DNA from: JAHFTY01 sp964584785
GTDB taxonomy: Bacteria; Acidobacteriota; Terriglobia; 20CM-2-55-15
Assembly: GCA_964584785.1 (NCBI GenBank)
Contig: CAZPBY010000002.1
Coordinates: forward strand, 173,292-237,291
Length of the DNA: 64,000 nt
Direction: 5' to 3'
Position numbers and translations under genes: made by a program. The notes beneath the pieces are model-generated. The model ran no database searches and was not told the origin of the DNA. It saw nothing but the letters and a program-made list of their open reading frames with translations. Shown one piece after another: positions 25,978 through 33,596 of the stretch (its first letter is position 1; each line of letters starts with the position of its first letter).

Positions 25978-26963
25978 GACGGGATTGTAGCCCAGAGCCG
26001 ATCCAGGAACCAGCGAGGTTTCCAGCCGAGGCCGAGCCGCACGACCTGAGGATAAACAACACCACAACGCATCCACCTCGCGAGCATCCGCTTCTTCGAC
26101 CAGCGCCGCCGCCATTCGATTTCATAGTCGTGCCGCATCTCCGCGTAACTCCGTTTATCGCGCAAACCTTTCGCGACAATCCGTGCAGCGACAATCCCGG
26201 AGTCCAGCGCATGATGAATGCCTTCTCCGCAGAACGGATCGATCATTCCAAGCGCGTCGCCGATGGCGATTGCCGTTCCTCCCGATCGATCGTATGCGAA
26301 CGGACCTGTGACCAGCCGGCCGGGTTTGGACAGATATCGCCCAATCGCATCTCTATGAATAAGGAAGCTGAAATTCGAGCGTCCACACTCGACAGTCACC
26401 GCGCCGCCATACCCGTCGCCGAAAAACCAGAAGTCCAGCGAGGATCCGCGCGTTCCGCCCTCGGTGTATTGAACGCCAAACTCCGGCGCGGCCACTCGCT
26501 TCGTGAAACGGCTCAGCTTTCCGGCCGCATCGATGACGACCTTCGCGTGGACTGCTTCGGAATTCGTTCCAATGATGAAACCTTCGCCGTCGTCCTTGAC
26601 CGATTCCACAACCGTGCCCTGCTGAACCGGCGCTCCTTTGGCCACAACGTGATCGAGAGCGCGGCGGGAGATCCCGAGCGCGGGCCGTCGAAATGGGGTG
26701 TGGATAACCGCCCCATCGGCGTGAATCGAGGCGTGATCCGCTTCGGCCGCCCCGGCCTGCCGGACGCTTTCAAGCAATCCCAGCTGATCGAGGCAATCGA
26801 CCGCATTGGGTGACAAGAAACCGCCGCAGACTTTGTCGCGAGGAAAAATGTCACGCTCGAAAGCAACAACATCGACACCGTGGCGTGTCAGCTCGCGCGC
26901 GCATGTCGCACCGGCAAGACTTCCACCAATAATCACTACGTCGATTTTGTGCAAAGCATCCAT
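25974..26963 (-). CDS. FAD-dependent oxidoreductase of the geranylgeranyl reductase type
   Basis: A 329-residue flavoprotein from the ATG at 26963 (MDALHKIDVVIIGGSLAG). The N-terminal dinucleotide fold has GGSLAG in place of the usual GxGxxG, followed by FERDIFPRDKVCGGFLSP, which is typical of geranylgeranyl-reductase/lipid-saturase family members. The second FAD motif is AIGDALGMIDPFCGEGIHHA. The frame is open upstream to 27158, but only because palindromic repeat C carries no stop; those residues are not part of the protein. It follows a ketosynthase and precedes a glycosyltransferase, so a role in making or modifying a lipid or polyketide is inferred. Confidence 0.85.
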   Translation of the reverse strand: MDALHKIDVVIIGGSLAGATCARELTRHGVDVVAFERDIFPRDKVCGGFLSPNAVDCLDQLGLLESVRQAGAAEADHASIHADGAVIHTPFRRPALGISRRALDHVVAKGAPVQQGTVVESVKDDGEGFIIGTNSEAVHAKVVIDAAGKLSRFTKRVAAPEFGVQYTEGGTRGSSLDFWFFGDGYGGAVTVECGRSNFSFLIHRDAIGRYLSKPGRLVTGPFAYDRSGGTAIAIGDALGMIDPFCGEGIHHALDSGIVAARIVAKGLRDKRSYAEMRHDYEIEWRRRWSKKRMLARWMRCGVVYPQVVRLGLGWKPRWFLDRLWATIPS

Positions 26964-26976
26964 CACAGAGCGATTC

Positions 26977-27068
26977 GGCACAAAGCCCGTCGCTGCGCTC
27001 CGGGTTCTGAACCCTTCCGCACGAGCCAAAATGTGCAGAACCCGGAGCGCAGCGACGGGCTCAGTGCC
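26977..27068. repeat. Dispersed palindromic repeat, copy C
   Basis: Arms 26977-27009 and 27036-27068 are 33-nt reverse complements with two mismatches around a 26-nt loop. It fills almost the entire 112-bp gap between the ketosynthase stop and the oxidoreductase start. In this position a transcript would form a strong hairpin between two cistrons, which may lower downstream expression or protect the upstream mRNA. Confidence 0.88.
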
Positions 27069-27075
27069 GTTACTG

Positions 27076-28350
27076 CTATATTGCGCCCAAAACCAGGGCC
27101 GAGTTCTTGGAGCCGAAGCCGATGCAGTTGGCCAGCGCGGTGCGCACGCGGGCGGCACGCGGTTCGAGCGGAACGTAGTCGAGATCGCACTCCGGATCGC
27201 GGTTTCGCAGATTCAATGTCGGGGGGATCAATCCATTGTCCATGGCAAACAGGATGGCGCTCACGCCGGCTGCGCCGCTGGCGCCTTGCGGATGCCCGAC
27301 CATGGATTTCGTCGAGCTCATCGGAATATCGGTCGCGCATTCGCCAAAACAACGTTTGAGGGCGCGGGTTTCAATGCGATCGTTCAGCGACGTCGAAGTG
27401 CCGTGAACATTCACATAGTTAATGTCGGACGCCACGACGCCGGCATCCTCCAAAGCGAGTTGCATCGCCCGGGCGGGCTCGATGCCGGACTCGTCCAGCC
27501 GGACGCGGTGATGCGCATCACAGGTCGATCCGTATCCGAGAACCTCCGCATAAATCGGCGCGCCGCGACGTCGCGCCGAATCCTCGCGTTCGACGACATA
27601 AATCCAGGCGCCCTCGCCCAGCACAAACCCATCGCGATCGGCTGAAAACGGGCGCGAGCCGCTCGACGGATCCTGATTCCACGATTCCGTCAGGATGCGC
27701 ATCAGGCAAAAACCGGCCAGAATCCCAGGCGCCAGAGGAGCGTCGGCGCCGCCGGTAATCATGACGTCCGCACGAGCGGTGACGATCTGCTCGCATGCAT
27801 AGAAGATGGCATCGGTCGAGCTCGTGCAACCCGTCGAGACCACGTGGCTCGGACCGTGCAAACCGTACGCCATCGAGATCTCACTGCTCAGTGTTCCGAT
27901 GGTCGACGTGGGAATCGTGTAGACGCTCGCCTTCTTCGGTGTGCCGTGGTACCAGTGCGCGTATTGACGCTCCGTGAATTCCAGACCGCCGCCTCCGCTG
28001 CCGATGATCACGCCGATACGCCGCCGTTCGTCCCTTTCGAGATGCTCCGGACGCAGCCTCGCATCATCGAGCGCTTCTTTCGTCGCCGAGACGGCCAGAG
28101 CAGCGGTCCGCGACACGTGCTCGCGTTCCTTTGAAGAGAATACTTCGTAGGGATTGATGCCGCGAACTTCGCCGGCAATCTGAACGGGAAACGGGGCGGG
28201 ATCGAACGACTCGATTCGCGCGATTCCGCTGCGGCCTCGACGAAAGCCATCCCACAGCGCATCACGATTGTTGCCGAGCGGAGTCAGACAGCCGAATCCG
28301 CTGATGACGATGCGATCTTCTCGATGATGCCGCGTTCGGAAGAATGCCAC
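27076..28350 (-). CDS. Beta-ketoacyl-ACP synthase (FabF/KAS II-like)
   Basis: Condensing enzyme of the thiolase fold. Taking the GTG at 28350 the protein has 424 residues, close to FabF. The catalytic triad is complete: C175 in VSTGCTSSTDA, H316 in NVHGTSTSLND and H353 in SMVGHPQGASG, so it should be condensation-competent, not a decarboxylase or chain-length factor. The start is uncertain: no strong ribosome site is seen and the conserved part begins at IVISGFGCLTPLG, 13 residues in. No acyl carrier protein or ketoreductase gene is adjacent, so it is probably not the housekeeping fatty acid synthase. It heads the run continuing with the FAD oxidoreductase and glycosyltransferase. Confidence 0.87.
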   Translation of the reverse strand: MAFFRTRHHREDRIVISGFGCLTPLGNNRDALWDGFRRGRSGIARIESFDPAPFPVQIAGEVRGINPYEVFSSKEREHVSRTAALAVSATKEALDDARLRPEHLERDERRRIGVIIGSGGGGLEFTERQYAHWYHGTPKKASVYTIPTSTIGTLSSEISMAYGLHGPSHVVSTGCTSSTDAIFYACEQIVTARADVMITGGADAPLAPGILAGFCLMRILTESWNQDPSSGSRPFSADRDGFVLGEGAWIYVVEREDSARRRGAPIYAEVLGYGSTCDAHHRVRLDESGIEPARAMQLALEDAGVVASDINYVNVHGTSTSLNDRIETRALKRCFGECATDIPMSSTKSMVGHPQGASGAAGVSAILFAMDNGLIPPTLNLRNRDPECDLDYVPLEPRAARVRTALANCIGFGSKNSALVLGAI

Positions 28351-28366
28351 GCGGGAATCATACGCT

Positions 28367-28519
28367 TTAACGAAAAATCTTGCTGACGACCAAAATCGCG
28401 ATGATGATGCCAAGTCCCGGCACGAGAAGCCACACGATGTCCTGTCCGCCAAACGCGGTGACATAACCCAAAACCAGCATCGTAACAACCCCGATAGTCC
28501 CGAGAATCGTTTCCTTCAT
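28367..28519 (-). CDS. Small two-helix membrane protein
   Basis: From the ATG at 28519 the frame encodes 50 residues with two hydrophobic segments (IGVVTMLVLGYVTAFGG and IVWLLVPGLGIIIAILVV) and a basic end. No family is recognised, and the ribosome site is weak. It lies 16 bp upstream of the ketosynthase start, which fits a leader cistron of that operon. The alternative is a chance frame, though two clean membrane segments make that less likely. Confidence 0.5.
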   Translation of the reverse strand: MKETILGTIGVVTMLVLGYVTAFGGQDIVWLLVPGLGIIIAILVVSKIFR

Positions 28520-28558
28520 CGGTTCACGTACCTGAGAATTTCTAAATCGGACGAGTCT

Positions 28559-28632
28559 GTTCACCGCAGAGACGCAGAGGACACGGAGATGTCCCCTTTC
28601 CTCTCTGTGTCCTCTGCGCCTCTGTGGTAAAC
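28559..28632. repeat. CACCGCAGAGGCGCAGAG-type palindromic repeat, copy 2
   Basis: An imperfect inverted repeat of about 30 nt per arm with few mismatches, around a pyrimidine-rich loop. Its core matches the repeat at 17584-17646. It lies in the divergent region between the small membrane gene and trxA. Confidence 0.75.
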
Positions 28633-28708
28633 AGGGAACAGGACTCGTGAATTATACCCGGTTGACTTTCAGCATACGCCCAGCTACTTTGGGGTGCGGG
28701 GAGGGTTG

Positions 28709-29041
28709 ATGGGCGCGAATACCATAGAGATTACCGATACTAACTTCGAATCCGAAGTTCTTAAATCCAATGTTCCGGTTCTGATCGATTTCTGGGCCGC
28801 ATGGTGCGGACCCTGCCGCGCGCTGGCGCCGACGGTTGAAGCGGTCGCCGAGCTTTATAAAGGTCGGGTCAAAGTGGGCAAGCTGGATGTGGATGCATAT
28901 GGCGCGACTTCATCCCGATTCAACATCCGTGGGATTCCAACCCTGCTTCTATTTAAAGACGGTCAGGTCAAGGAACAGATCGTCGGTCTCGTCGACAAAA
29001 GCAAGATCACGCAAGCGATAGACAAACACCTGGGTTCCTAA
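28709..29041 (+). CDS. trxA: Thioredoxin
   Basis: A 110-residue cytoplasmic thioredoxin with active site WCGPC (C33, C36) and the cis-proline loop GIPTLLLF. It keeps protein disulfides reduced and supplies electrons to reductases; the B12-dependent reductase nrdJ in this window is a plausible client, by general knowledge only. The start is the ATG at 28709, behind a GGGGAGGG site; a near-cognate start five codons earlier is less well placed. The next gene is 18 bp downstream. Confidence 0.93.
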   Translation: MGANTIEITDTNFESEVLKSNVPVLIDFWAAWCGPCRALAPTVEAVAELYKGRVKVGKLDVDAYGATSSRFNIRGIPTLLLFKDGQVKEQIVGLVDKSKITQAIDKHLGS

Positions 29042-29059
29042 CGAACGCCGAGGTTCATT

Positions 29060-29359
29060 TTGGACAGAGCACAGCTTCGTTTTCGCACACGTCAGGCCAT
29101 CGGAAAGATCCGCCGCTTCTGGCTTGCGAACATCGACACGTCGCAAAACGAAAAGCTTCTCGCGCGTCGAAAGGGCGAATGCAACCGATGCGGTGCGTGC
29201 TGCAAGATTCTGCTCAAGTGTCCGTTTCTGATTGAGAAGTCGGAAACCGAATTTCAATGCGCGATTTACGGCCAGCACTTCAACCAGTGCCGTATTTATC
29301 CTCTTGTCCCGAAGGACCTGGAAGACATCGAAGGAACCTGCAGCTATACATTTGAATAG
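29060..29359 (+). CDS. YkgJ-type cysteine cluster protein
   Basis: A 99-residue protein starting with TTG at 29060 behind GAGG. Its core is CNRCGACCKILLKCPFL (C41, C44, C47, C48, C54) with further cysteines at 67, 77 and 94 (CAIYG, QCRIYP). This is the pattern of the YkgJ/CxxCxxCC family, thought to bind iron or zinc. The N-terminal 40 residues are basic and helical. It lies between trxA and purA with short gaps, so the three genes may be one transcript. Biological role unknown. Confidence 0.8.
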   Translation: MDRAQLRFRTRQAIGKIRRFWLANIDTSQNEKLLARRKGECNRCGACCKILLKCPFLIEKSETEFQCAIYGQHFNQCRIYPLVPKDLEDIEGTCSYTFE

Positions 29360-29376
29360 CGGCGGGCCAACTCTCC

Positions 29377-30654
29377 ATGAAGAAGAACCTGGCGGTTGTA
29401 GGTCTGCAATGGGGCGACGAAGGCAAAGGCAAGATCGTCGACATTCTGGCCCAGGGTTTCGACTGCGTCGCCCGGTATCAGGGCGGTCATAACGCGGGAC
29501 ACACCGTCATCTTCGGCGGCAAGCGCCACGTGCTGCATCTGGTTCCGGCCGGAATTTTCCATCCGCGAGTGCGCTGTGTGATCGGCAATGGCGTCGTGGT
29601 GGATCCCCACGCGCTCATCCAGGAAATAGAAGAGATCGAAAAGGCCGGCAGCACGGTCGGCGGACGGCTGTTCGTCTCGAATCGTTCTCACGTCATTCTT
29701 CCGTATCACCGCATTCAGGAAAAAGCGCTCGAGGATCACCTGGCCGAAAACAAAATCGGCACGACCTCGCGCGGCATCGGCCCAGCGTACCAGGACAAGA
29801 TGGGAAGGCGCGGCCTTCGCATGTGCGATTTGATGAATGGCTCGACCCTCGCAGCCGAAATTCGCGATCGCGTCGAAGAGAAAAACCGGTTTCTCGGCTC
29901 GCTAGGGATTTCGGAAAGGATCGATCCCGGACCGATCTGCGAGTCGTATTTGAAGTATGCGGAAACCATGCGGCCTTTTGTGACGGACACGGCGCAGCTT
30001 CTGAATCGTTTCATCCGCGACGGGCAGTCGGTTCTTTTCGAGGGCGCGCAGGCCACGCTGCTCGACGTCGATCACGGAACGTATCCGTTCGTGACTTCAT
30101 CGAGCTCCGCCGCGGGAGGAGCCGCCACCGGACTCGGCGTCGCGCCGAAGCATGTGCATCAGGTTCTCGGCATCACAAAAGCGTATCTCACACGCGTCGG
30201 CTCCGGCCCATGTCCAACAGAGGCGCTCGACGCGTCGGGCGAGGAGTTGCGGCAACGCGGAGTGGAGTTCGGCGCGACCACCGGGCGTCCTCGCCGCTGC
30301 GGCTGGTTCGACGGACCCGCCACACGCTACTCGACGATGATCAATTCGTGCGACTCCATCGTCGTCACCAAACTCGACGTCCTCGACACGTTTGCGGAAA
30401 TCCCTTTCTGCGTGGATTACAAATACAAAGGTTCAACGCTGAGAGAATTTCCTGCGGACGTCGACGTCCTGGCCAAAGTCGAGCCGGTCTACAAAAACTT
30501 CCGCGGCTGGAAAACCTCGGTCGCCGGCGTCCGCGAGTGGTCCAGGCTCCCCGTTCTCGCTCAGGACTATTTGAAATTCCTCTCCGACTACCTCGGCGTC
30601 CCCATCCGCATGGTGTCCACGGGCTCCGACCGCGAAGAAACCATCCACGCCTGA
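29377..30654 (+). CDS. purA: Adenylosuccinate synthetase
   Basis: GTP-dependent conversion of IMP and aspartate to adenylosuccinate, the first committed step to AMP. The protein is 425 residues. The signatures are QWGDEGKGKIVD at the N-terminus, the GHTV segment (QGGHNAGHTVI), the IMP-site region TTSRGIGPAYQDK, FEGAQATLLDVDHGTYPFVT, and near the C-terminus TTGRPRRCGWFD. All catalytic positions I can recognise are present (Asp in GDEGKGK, His in GHT). It sits 17 bp after the Cys-cluster gene and ends 64 bp before tRNA-Lys. Confidence 0.96.
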   Translation: MKKNLAVVGLQWGDEGKGKIVDILAQGFDCVARYQGGHNAGHTVIFGGKRHVLHLVPAGIFHPRVRCVIGNGVVVDPHALIQEIEEIEKAGSTVGGRLFVSNRSHVILPYHRIQEKALEDHLAENKIGTTSRGIGPAYQDKMGRRGLRMCDLMNGSTLAAEIRDRVEEKNRFLGSLGISERIDPGPICESYLKYAETMRPFVTDTAQLLNRFIRDGQSVLFEGAQATLLDVDHGTYPFVTSSSSAAGGAATGLGVAPKHVHQVLGITKAYLTRVGSGPCPTEALDASGEELRQRGVEFGATTGRPRRCGWFDGPATRYSTMINSCDSIVVTKLDVLDTFAEIPFCVDYKYKGSTLREFPADVDVLAKVEPVYKNFRGWKTSVAGVREWSRLPVLAQDYLKFLSDYLGVPIRMVSTGSDREETIHA

Positions 30655-30718
30655 GTTTCGGGACGGAGGAACCATTCGGAGCACCTGATCGGTGTGCTAT
30701 TCTCTAGGTTTTGCGCCC

Positions 30719-30791
30719 GGGCCGTTAGCTCAGTCGGTAGAGCATCTGCCTTTTAAGCAGGGGGTCGCTGGTTCGAATCCAGCACGGCTCA
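30719..30791 (+). tRNA. tRNA-Lys (anticodon TTT)
   Basis: Acceptor GGGCCGT pairs with ACGGCTC (one G-U). The D-arm is AGCTCAGTCGGTAGAGC, the anticodon loop CTTTTAA gives TTT, and the T-arm is GCTGG-TTCGAAT-CCAGC. The discriminator is A and no CCA is encoded. The body matches known tRNA-Lys closely. Confidence 0.95.
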
Positions 30792-30811
30792 TGAGTAGTC
30801 ACAATCAGATA

Positions 30812-30838
30812 GGCGGGTCGAGACGGCCCGCCTTTTTT
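30812..30838 (+). terminator. Terminator after tRNA-Lys
   Basis: GGCGGG pairs with CCCGCC around a short loop and is followed by six T residues, 21 bp after the tRNA. Confidence 0.85.
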
Positions 30839-30948
30839 GGTGTCCACACGAATGTCCACGCGAACCATTAAGCGCCGCCTCCAATCCGCAGCGCGAGCAG
30901 ACAGGATCAAGATGGCGAATCGCAAGTTTCCGCAGGAGTAAGACCCAG

Positions 30949-31668
30949 ATGAGCATGCATGACAAAGTACCGAATGCCCAAGATTTACTAACGCTCGCCC
31001 CAGAAGAGTTGGCGGGTTTATTACTAGAGGAGTTGACCGCAAACGGAAATCGCCCGCTAGACCTCAATCGGAGTAATTTGATTAACAGCCCGACCTACGT
31101 TCAAGATTATCCCGCCGAACGCCATGAAGACATTCGCAATGCCGTTTCAGAAGCTTGGGCCTGGCTGGAGGGCGAAGGACTCGTGACACATAATCATCGT
31201 CACCAAGGCGTGTGGGGCTGGTACATGGTAACGCGGCGGGGGATGCAGTTGCGCGACAGAGCAGCCTTGCGCCGGTATCGGCACGCGAACCTTCTACCCA
31301 GGCAGTTGCTCCATCCAACGATCGCGCAACGGATCTATCCTGCGTTTCTTCTAGGCGAGTACGACACTGCGGTTTTCCAGGCATTTCGAGAAGTCGAGGT
31401 CGCTGTCCGTGAGGTCGGACGGTTTCAGCCGACAGATCTCGGTGTCGAGCTGATGCGGAAGGCTTTTCGACCTGAGAACGGTCCGCTGACTGACGCGAAC
31501 CTGCCCCCTGCCGAGCGTGAAGCAATGACGCATCTTTTCGCGGGCGCGATCGGCGCTTACAAGAATCCCGCAAGCCATCGAAATGTGACCCTGCAGCCTG
31601 ACGAGACGGTAGAGCTTCTGTTGCTTGCCAGCCATTTGCTGCGTTTGGTGGATCGCCGACGTAGGTGA
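30949..31668 (+). CDS. TIGR02391-family (Ymh-like) protein
   Basis: A 239-residue protein. The C-terminal half carries the family pattern: DTAVFQAFREVEVAVREVG, then LGVELMRKAFRPENGPLTD, then AGAIGAYKNPASHRNV. The N-terminal half is a predicted helical region with a winged-helix look (IRNAVSEAWAWLEGEGLVT). The family is of unknown biochemical function and is often found in mobile or defence-rich regions; the KNPxSHR end resembles HEPN-type motifs. The start has AGGAG at 8 bp. Position immediately behind a tRNA-Lys gene suits an acquired gene, but no integrase is present. Confidence 0.75.
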   Translation: MSMHDKVPNAQDLLTLAPEELAGLLLEELTANGNRPLDLNRSNLINSPTYVQDYPAERHEDIRNAVSEAWAWLEGEGLVTHNHRHQGVWGWYMVTRRGMQLRDRAALRRYRHANLLPRQLLHPTIAQRIYPAFLLGEYDTAVFQAFREVEVAVREVGRFQPTDLGVELMRKAFRPENGPLTDANLPPAEREAMTHLFAGAIGAYKNPASHRNVTLQPDETVELLLLASHLLRLVDRRRR

Positions 31669-31862
31669 ATTCTCGGACAAAGGACCGGGATAAAAGCAGC
31701 CGTTGTTCAATCGCAGCCGTAAAGATGGCTATCACTTCCCCCGGTGGTCAAAAAACGCGATCGCGATTTCCGCCGCTTGACTTGCGTGACTTTTCGCGGC
31801 GAAAAAAATTCAGGGTACGACCTGAAAATTTCTGAAGCCTTCTGGTTCATCGGCTAACTTGT
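31669..31862. other. Intergenic, no gene seen
   Basis: No coding frame or clear structured element is supportable here. There are two short A-rich runs and no recognisable repeat arms. Confidence 0.5.
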
Positions 31863-32030
31863 TTATGGAGCGGACCACAGAACCTTACCGTCCTTGCCGA
31901 ACAACAGCAGAGAGGCCGCCGATCGCTTCCGCATTTCGCCGGTGGTGGCTATCTCAGAAGAATTCGCGGTCTGCCCGGCCGTTATCCATTTTTCTCCCCG
32001 AATTAAATCGGTAACGACCGGGCAGACCTG
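31863..32030 (-). pseudogene. Possible C-terminal gene remnant
   Basis: On the minus strand a frame reads VVTDLIRGEKWITAGQTANS and ends in LLLFGKDGKVLWSAP before a stop at 31863. The composition looks like the genuine end of a secreted or lipoprotein-type protein, but upstream of about 32030 the frame runs into the start of the VOC gene on the other strand and no start or N-terminal part exists. I therefore read it as the leftover 3' end of a deleted gene. No family is assigned. Confidence 0.3.
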
Positions 32031-32064
32031 GAATTTCCTCTGGAATTGAGAGACGGGAGTTTCA

Positions 32065-32466
32065 ATGAAATCCGACTTTCCTGCTGCAGTCCCCGAGATA
32101 CCAGTGAGTGACATCAACAGGGCTGCGGCATATTACGAGAGCAATCTCGGCTTCAGCATGGACTGGGGCGGTGAAGATGGTGGAATCGCAGGAATCTCCC
32201 GAGGGCACTGCAGAATCTTCCTGACTAATGGCGAATTTCGAAAACATTACGGTAATGCAGCGCCTGTGGTGATCTGGCTCAATCTGGACAGCAAAGAAGC
32301 GGTGAATGAACTTTATGACCTGTGGTACAAGAGCCAGGCAAAGATCATTTCAGCGCCGGAGTCGAAGCCGTGGGGTTTGCATGAGTTCACGGTCGCGGAT
32401 GTGGACGGGAATCTGTTTCGTGTGTTTTATGACTTTGCAACCCCGGAGCGCGAAAAGAAGGCATAA
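32065..32466 (+). CDS. VOC-superfamily (glyoxalase/bleomycin resistance-like) protein
   Basis: A 133-residue single-domain protein of the vicinal oxygen chelate fold: PEIPVSDINRAAAYYESNLG at the start, the central CRIFLTNGEF strand, and the closing ADVDGNLFRVFYDF. The closing segment carries the family-typical DxDGN turn. Members bind metal and act as dioxygenases, isomerases or drug-binding proteins; this one cannot be placed further. It is followed 27 bp later by a second VOC gene, so the pair looks like a small operon or an old duplication. Confidence 0.85.
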   Translation: MKSDFPAAVPEIPVSDINRAAAYYESNLGFSMDWGGEDGGIAGISRGHCRIFLTNGEFRKHYGNAAPVVIWLNLDSKEAVNELYDLWYKSQAKIISAPESKPWGLHEFTVADVDGNLFRVFYDFATPEREKKA

Positions 32467-32493
32467 CACGGCGTGAGCATTTCGGGAGGAGCG

Positions 32494-32898
32494 ATGGCAA
32501 TCATTCCCACTGTCCGCTGCAAACGCATGGAGACGTCGCTTGTCTTCTATACAAAGGTGCTCGACTTCGATTGTGTCGAGCATGGTGGCGACCGCGATCC
32601 CACTTTCAGTGTCCTCATGAGGGGAGGATCCTTGCTGTGCCTCTCAAGCCATGGCGGGGACGGCACGTTCGGTCAGGCGATCCTCGTGCTGACGGACAAT
32701 GTTGACGCTTTATTTCACAAGTTCCGCACGCGAGGGCTGAAGACACCCGGGAACCCGGACGCTCCCGCTGAGGTCCACGAGGGCCCCATCGATCAAAGCT
32801 GGGGGACACGCGAGCTGTACGTGAACGATCCCGATGGCAACACCCTCCGGTTTGTGGAAGGCTTCGGCATCAGCCCGAACGCGGAACACGACTCCTGA
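32494..32898 (+). CDS. VOC-superfamily protein, second copy
   Basis: A 134-residue protein from the ATG at 32494, chosen over the GTG at 32473 because GGGAGGAG lies directly before it. The fold signature is IPTVRCKRMETSLVFYTKVL at the start and LYVNDPDGNTLRFVEG at the end, with E-x-x metal-binding positions preserved. It is only loosely similar to the preceding VOC protein, so a shared pathway is more likely than a recent duplication. Substrate unknown. Confidence 0.85.
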   Translation: MAIIPTVRCKRMETSLVFYTKVLDFDCVEHGGDRDPTFSVLMRGGSLLCLSSHGGDGTFGQAILVLTDNVDALFHKFRTRGLKTPGNPDAPAEVHEGPIDQSWGTRELYVNDPDGNTLRFVEGFGISPNAEHDS

Positions 32899-32934
32899 CA
32901 CTTATGAGGACTCCTCCCGTCGTACTCGCCGCGA

Positions 32935-33414
32935 CTACTGTGGCGGCGCAATGAATTGCGGAACTTCAACGGTCATTCGCACGGCATGACCCGCGATGCC
33001 GGGCGTGACCGATAACACGGTTCCGTGGGTATCCATCACGATGCGCTCGGCGAGCGAGGTATAGGAGTTCAGGTCCGGCGATAGCGTGATGTAGATGCGC
33101 GCTTTGACGATTCCGTTGAACGTACCCTGAGTATCGTGCGTGAAAAACAGAACCGTCAGCACGTATTTCAGGTGCCCCGTACGTTGCCACACCCCTTTAT
33201 GAGTGCTGTGCAGCCCGTTCACGTTTGCGCCCGTGTATGAACCGTCCGCTGAGAAGTTTCCGACCTCAAACAATGTCACGTTACCGGCACTGTCAGCCAG
33301 TTGGGTGATCCATGTACCCTCGATAGACTGTCCAATGGGATTGACCGGAACCTGCGCCGCGGCCGGTAATTGGAGCAGAGCGCAGAAAGCGGCGACCAAA
33401 ACGAAATACCTCAT
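32935..33414 (-). CDS. Secreted hypothetical protein
   Basis: A 159-residue protein with a clear signal peptide (MRYFVLVAAFCALLQLPAAA). The ATG at 33414 is used since it lies 6 bp behind AAGGAGGA; the ATG two codons earlier abuts the ribosome site. The mature protein is beta-rich (IEGTWITQLADSAGNVTLFE, GVWQRTGHLKYVLTVLFF), like small lipocalin-type or fatty-acid-binding-like barrels of soil bacteria. It is divergent from the regulator at 33597 with 182 bp between them, so the two may share a control region. Function unknown. Confidence 0.7.
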   Translation of the reverse strand: MRYFVLVAAFCALLQLPAAAQVPVNPIGQSIEGTWITQLADSAGNVTLFEVGNFSADGSYTGANVNGLHSTHKGVWQRTGHLKYVLTVLFFTHDTQGTFNGIVKARIYITLSPDLNSYTSLAERIVMDTHGTVLSVTPGIAGHAVRMTVEVPQFIAPPQ

Positions 33415-33596
33415 ATTCATCCTCCTTAATGGGACCTGGCAGAAGCGTTCGGCCAGGGTGAGTGCGACCTTACGAGCGTGATGAATTCAAAAGCAATGCA
33501 AAGAACCTCAAACGTTGTCCCATTCACATCACCCGGAACTTCGCTGACTGTAAAGATGTTGTCAGGTGTCCTCACATCTGGTACAAGGTGCTTCCG

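Noticed and set aside
26974..27158. N-terminal extension of the FAD oxidoreductase back to 27158
   Set aside because: The extension is only open because palindromic repeat C contains no stop in that frame. The family starts at MDALHKIDVVIIGG.
30840..30948. Integrase remnant after tRNA-Lys
   Set aside because: The short frames here give no recombinase motif; the position alone is not enough.
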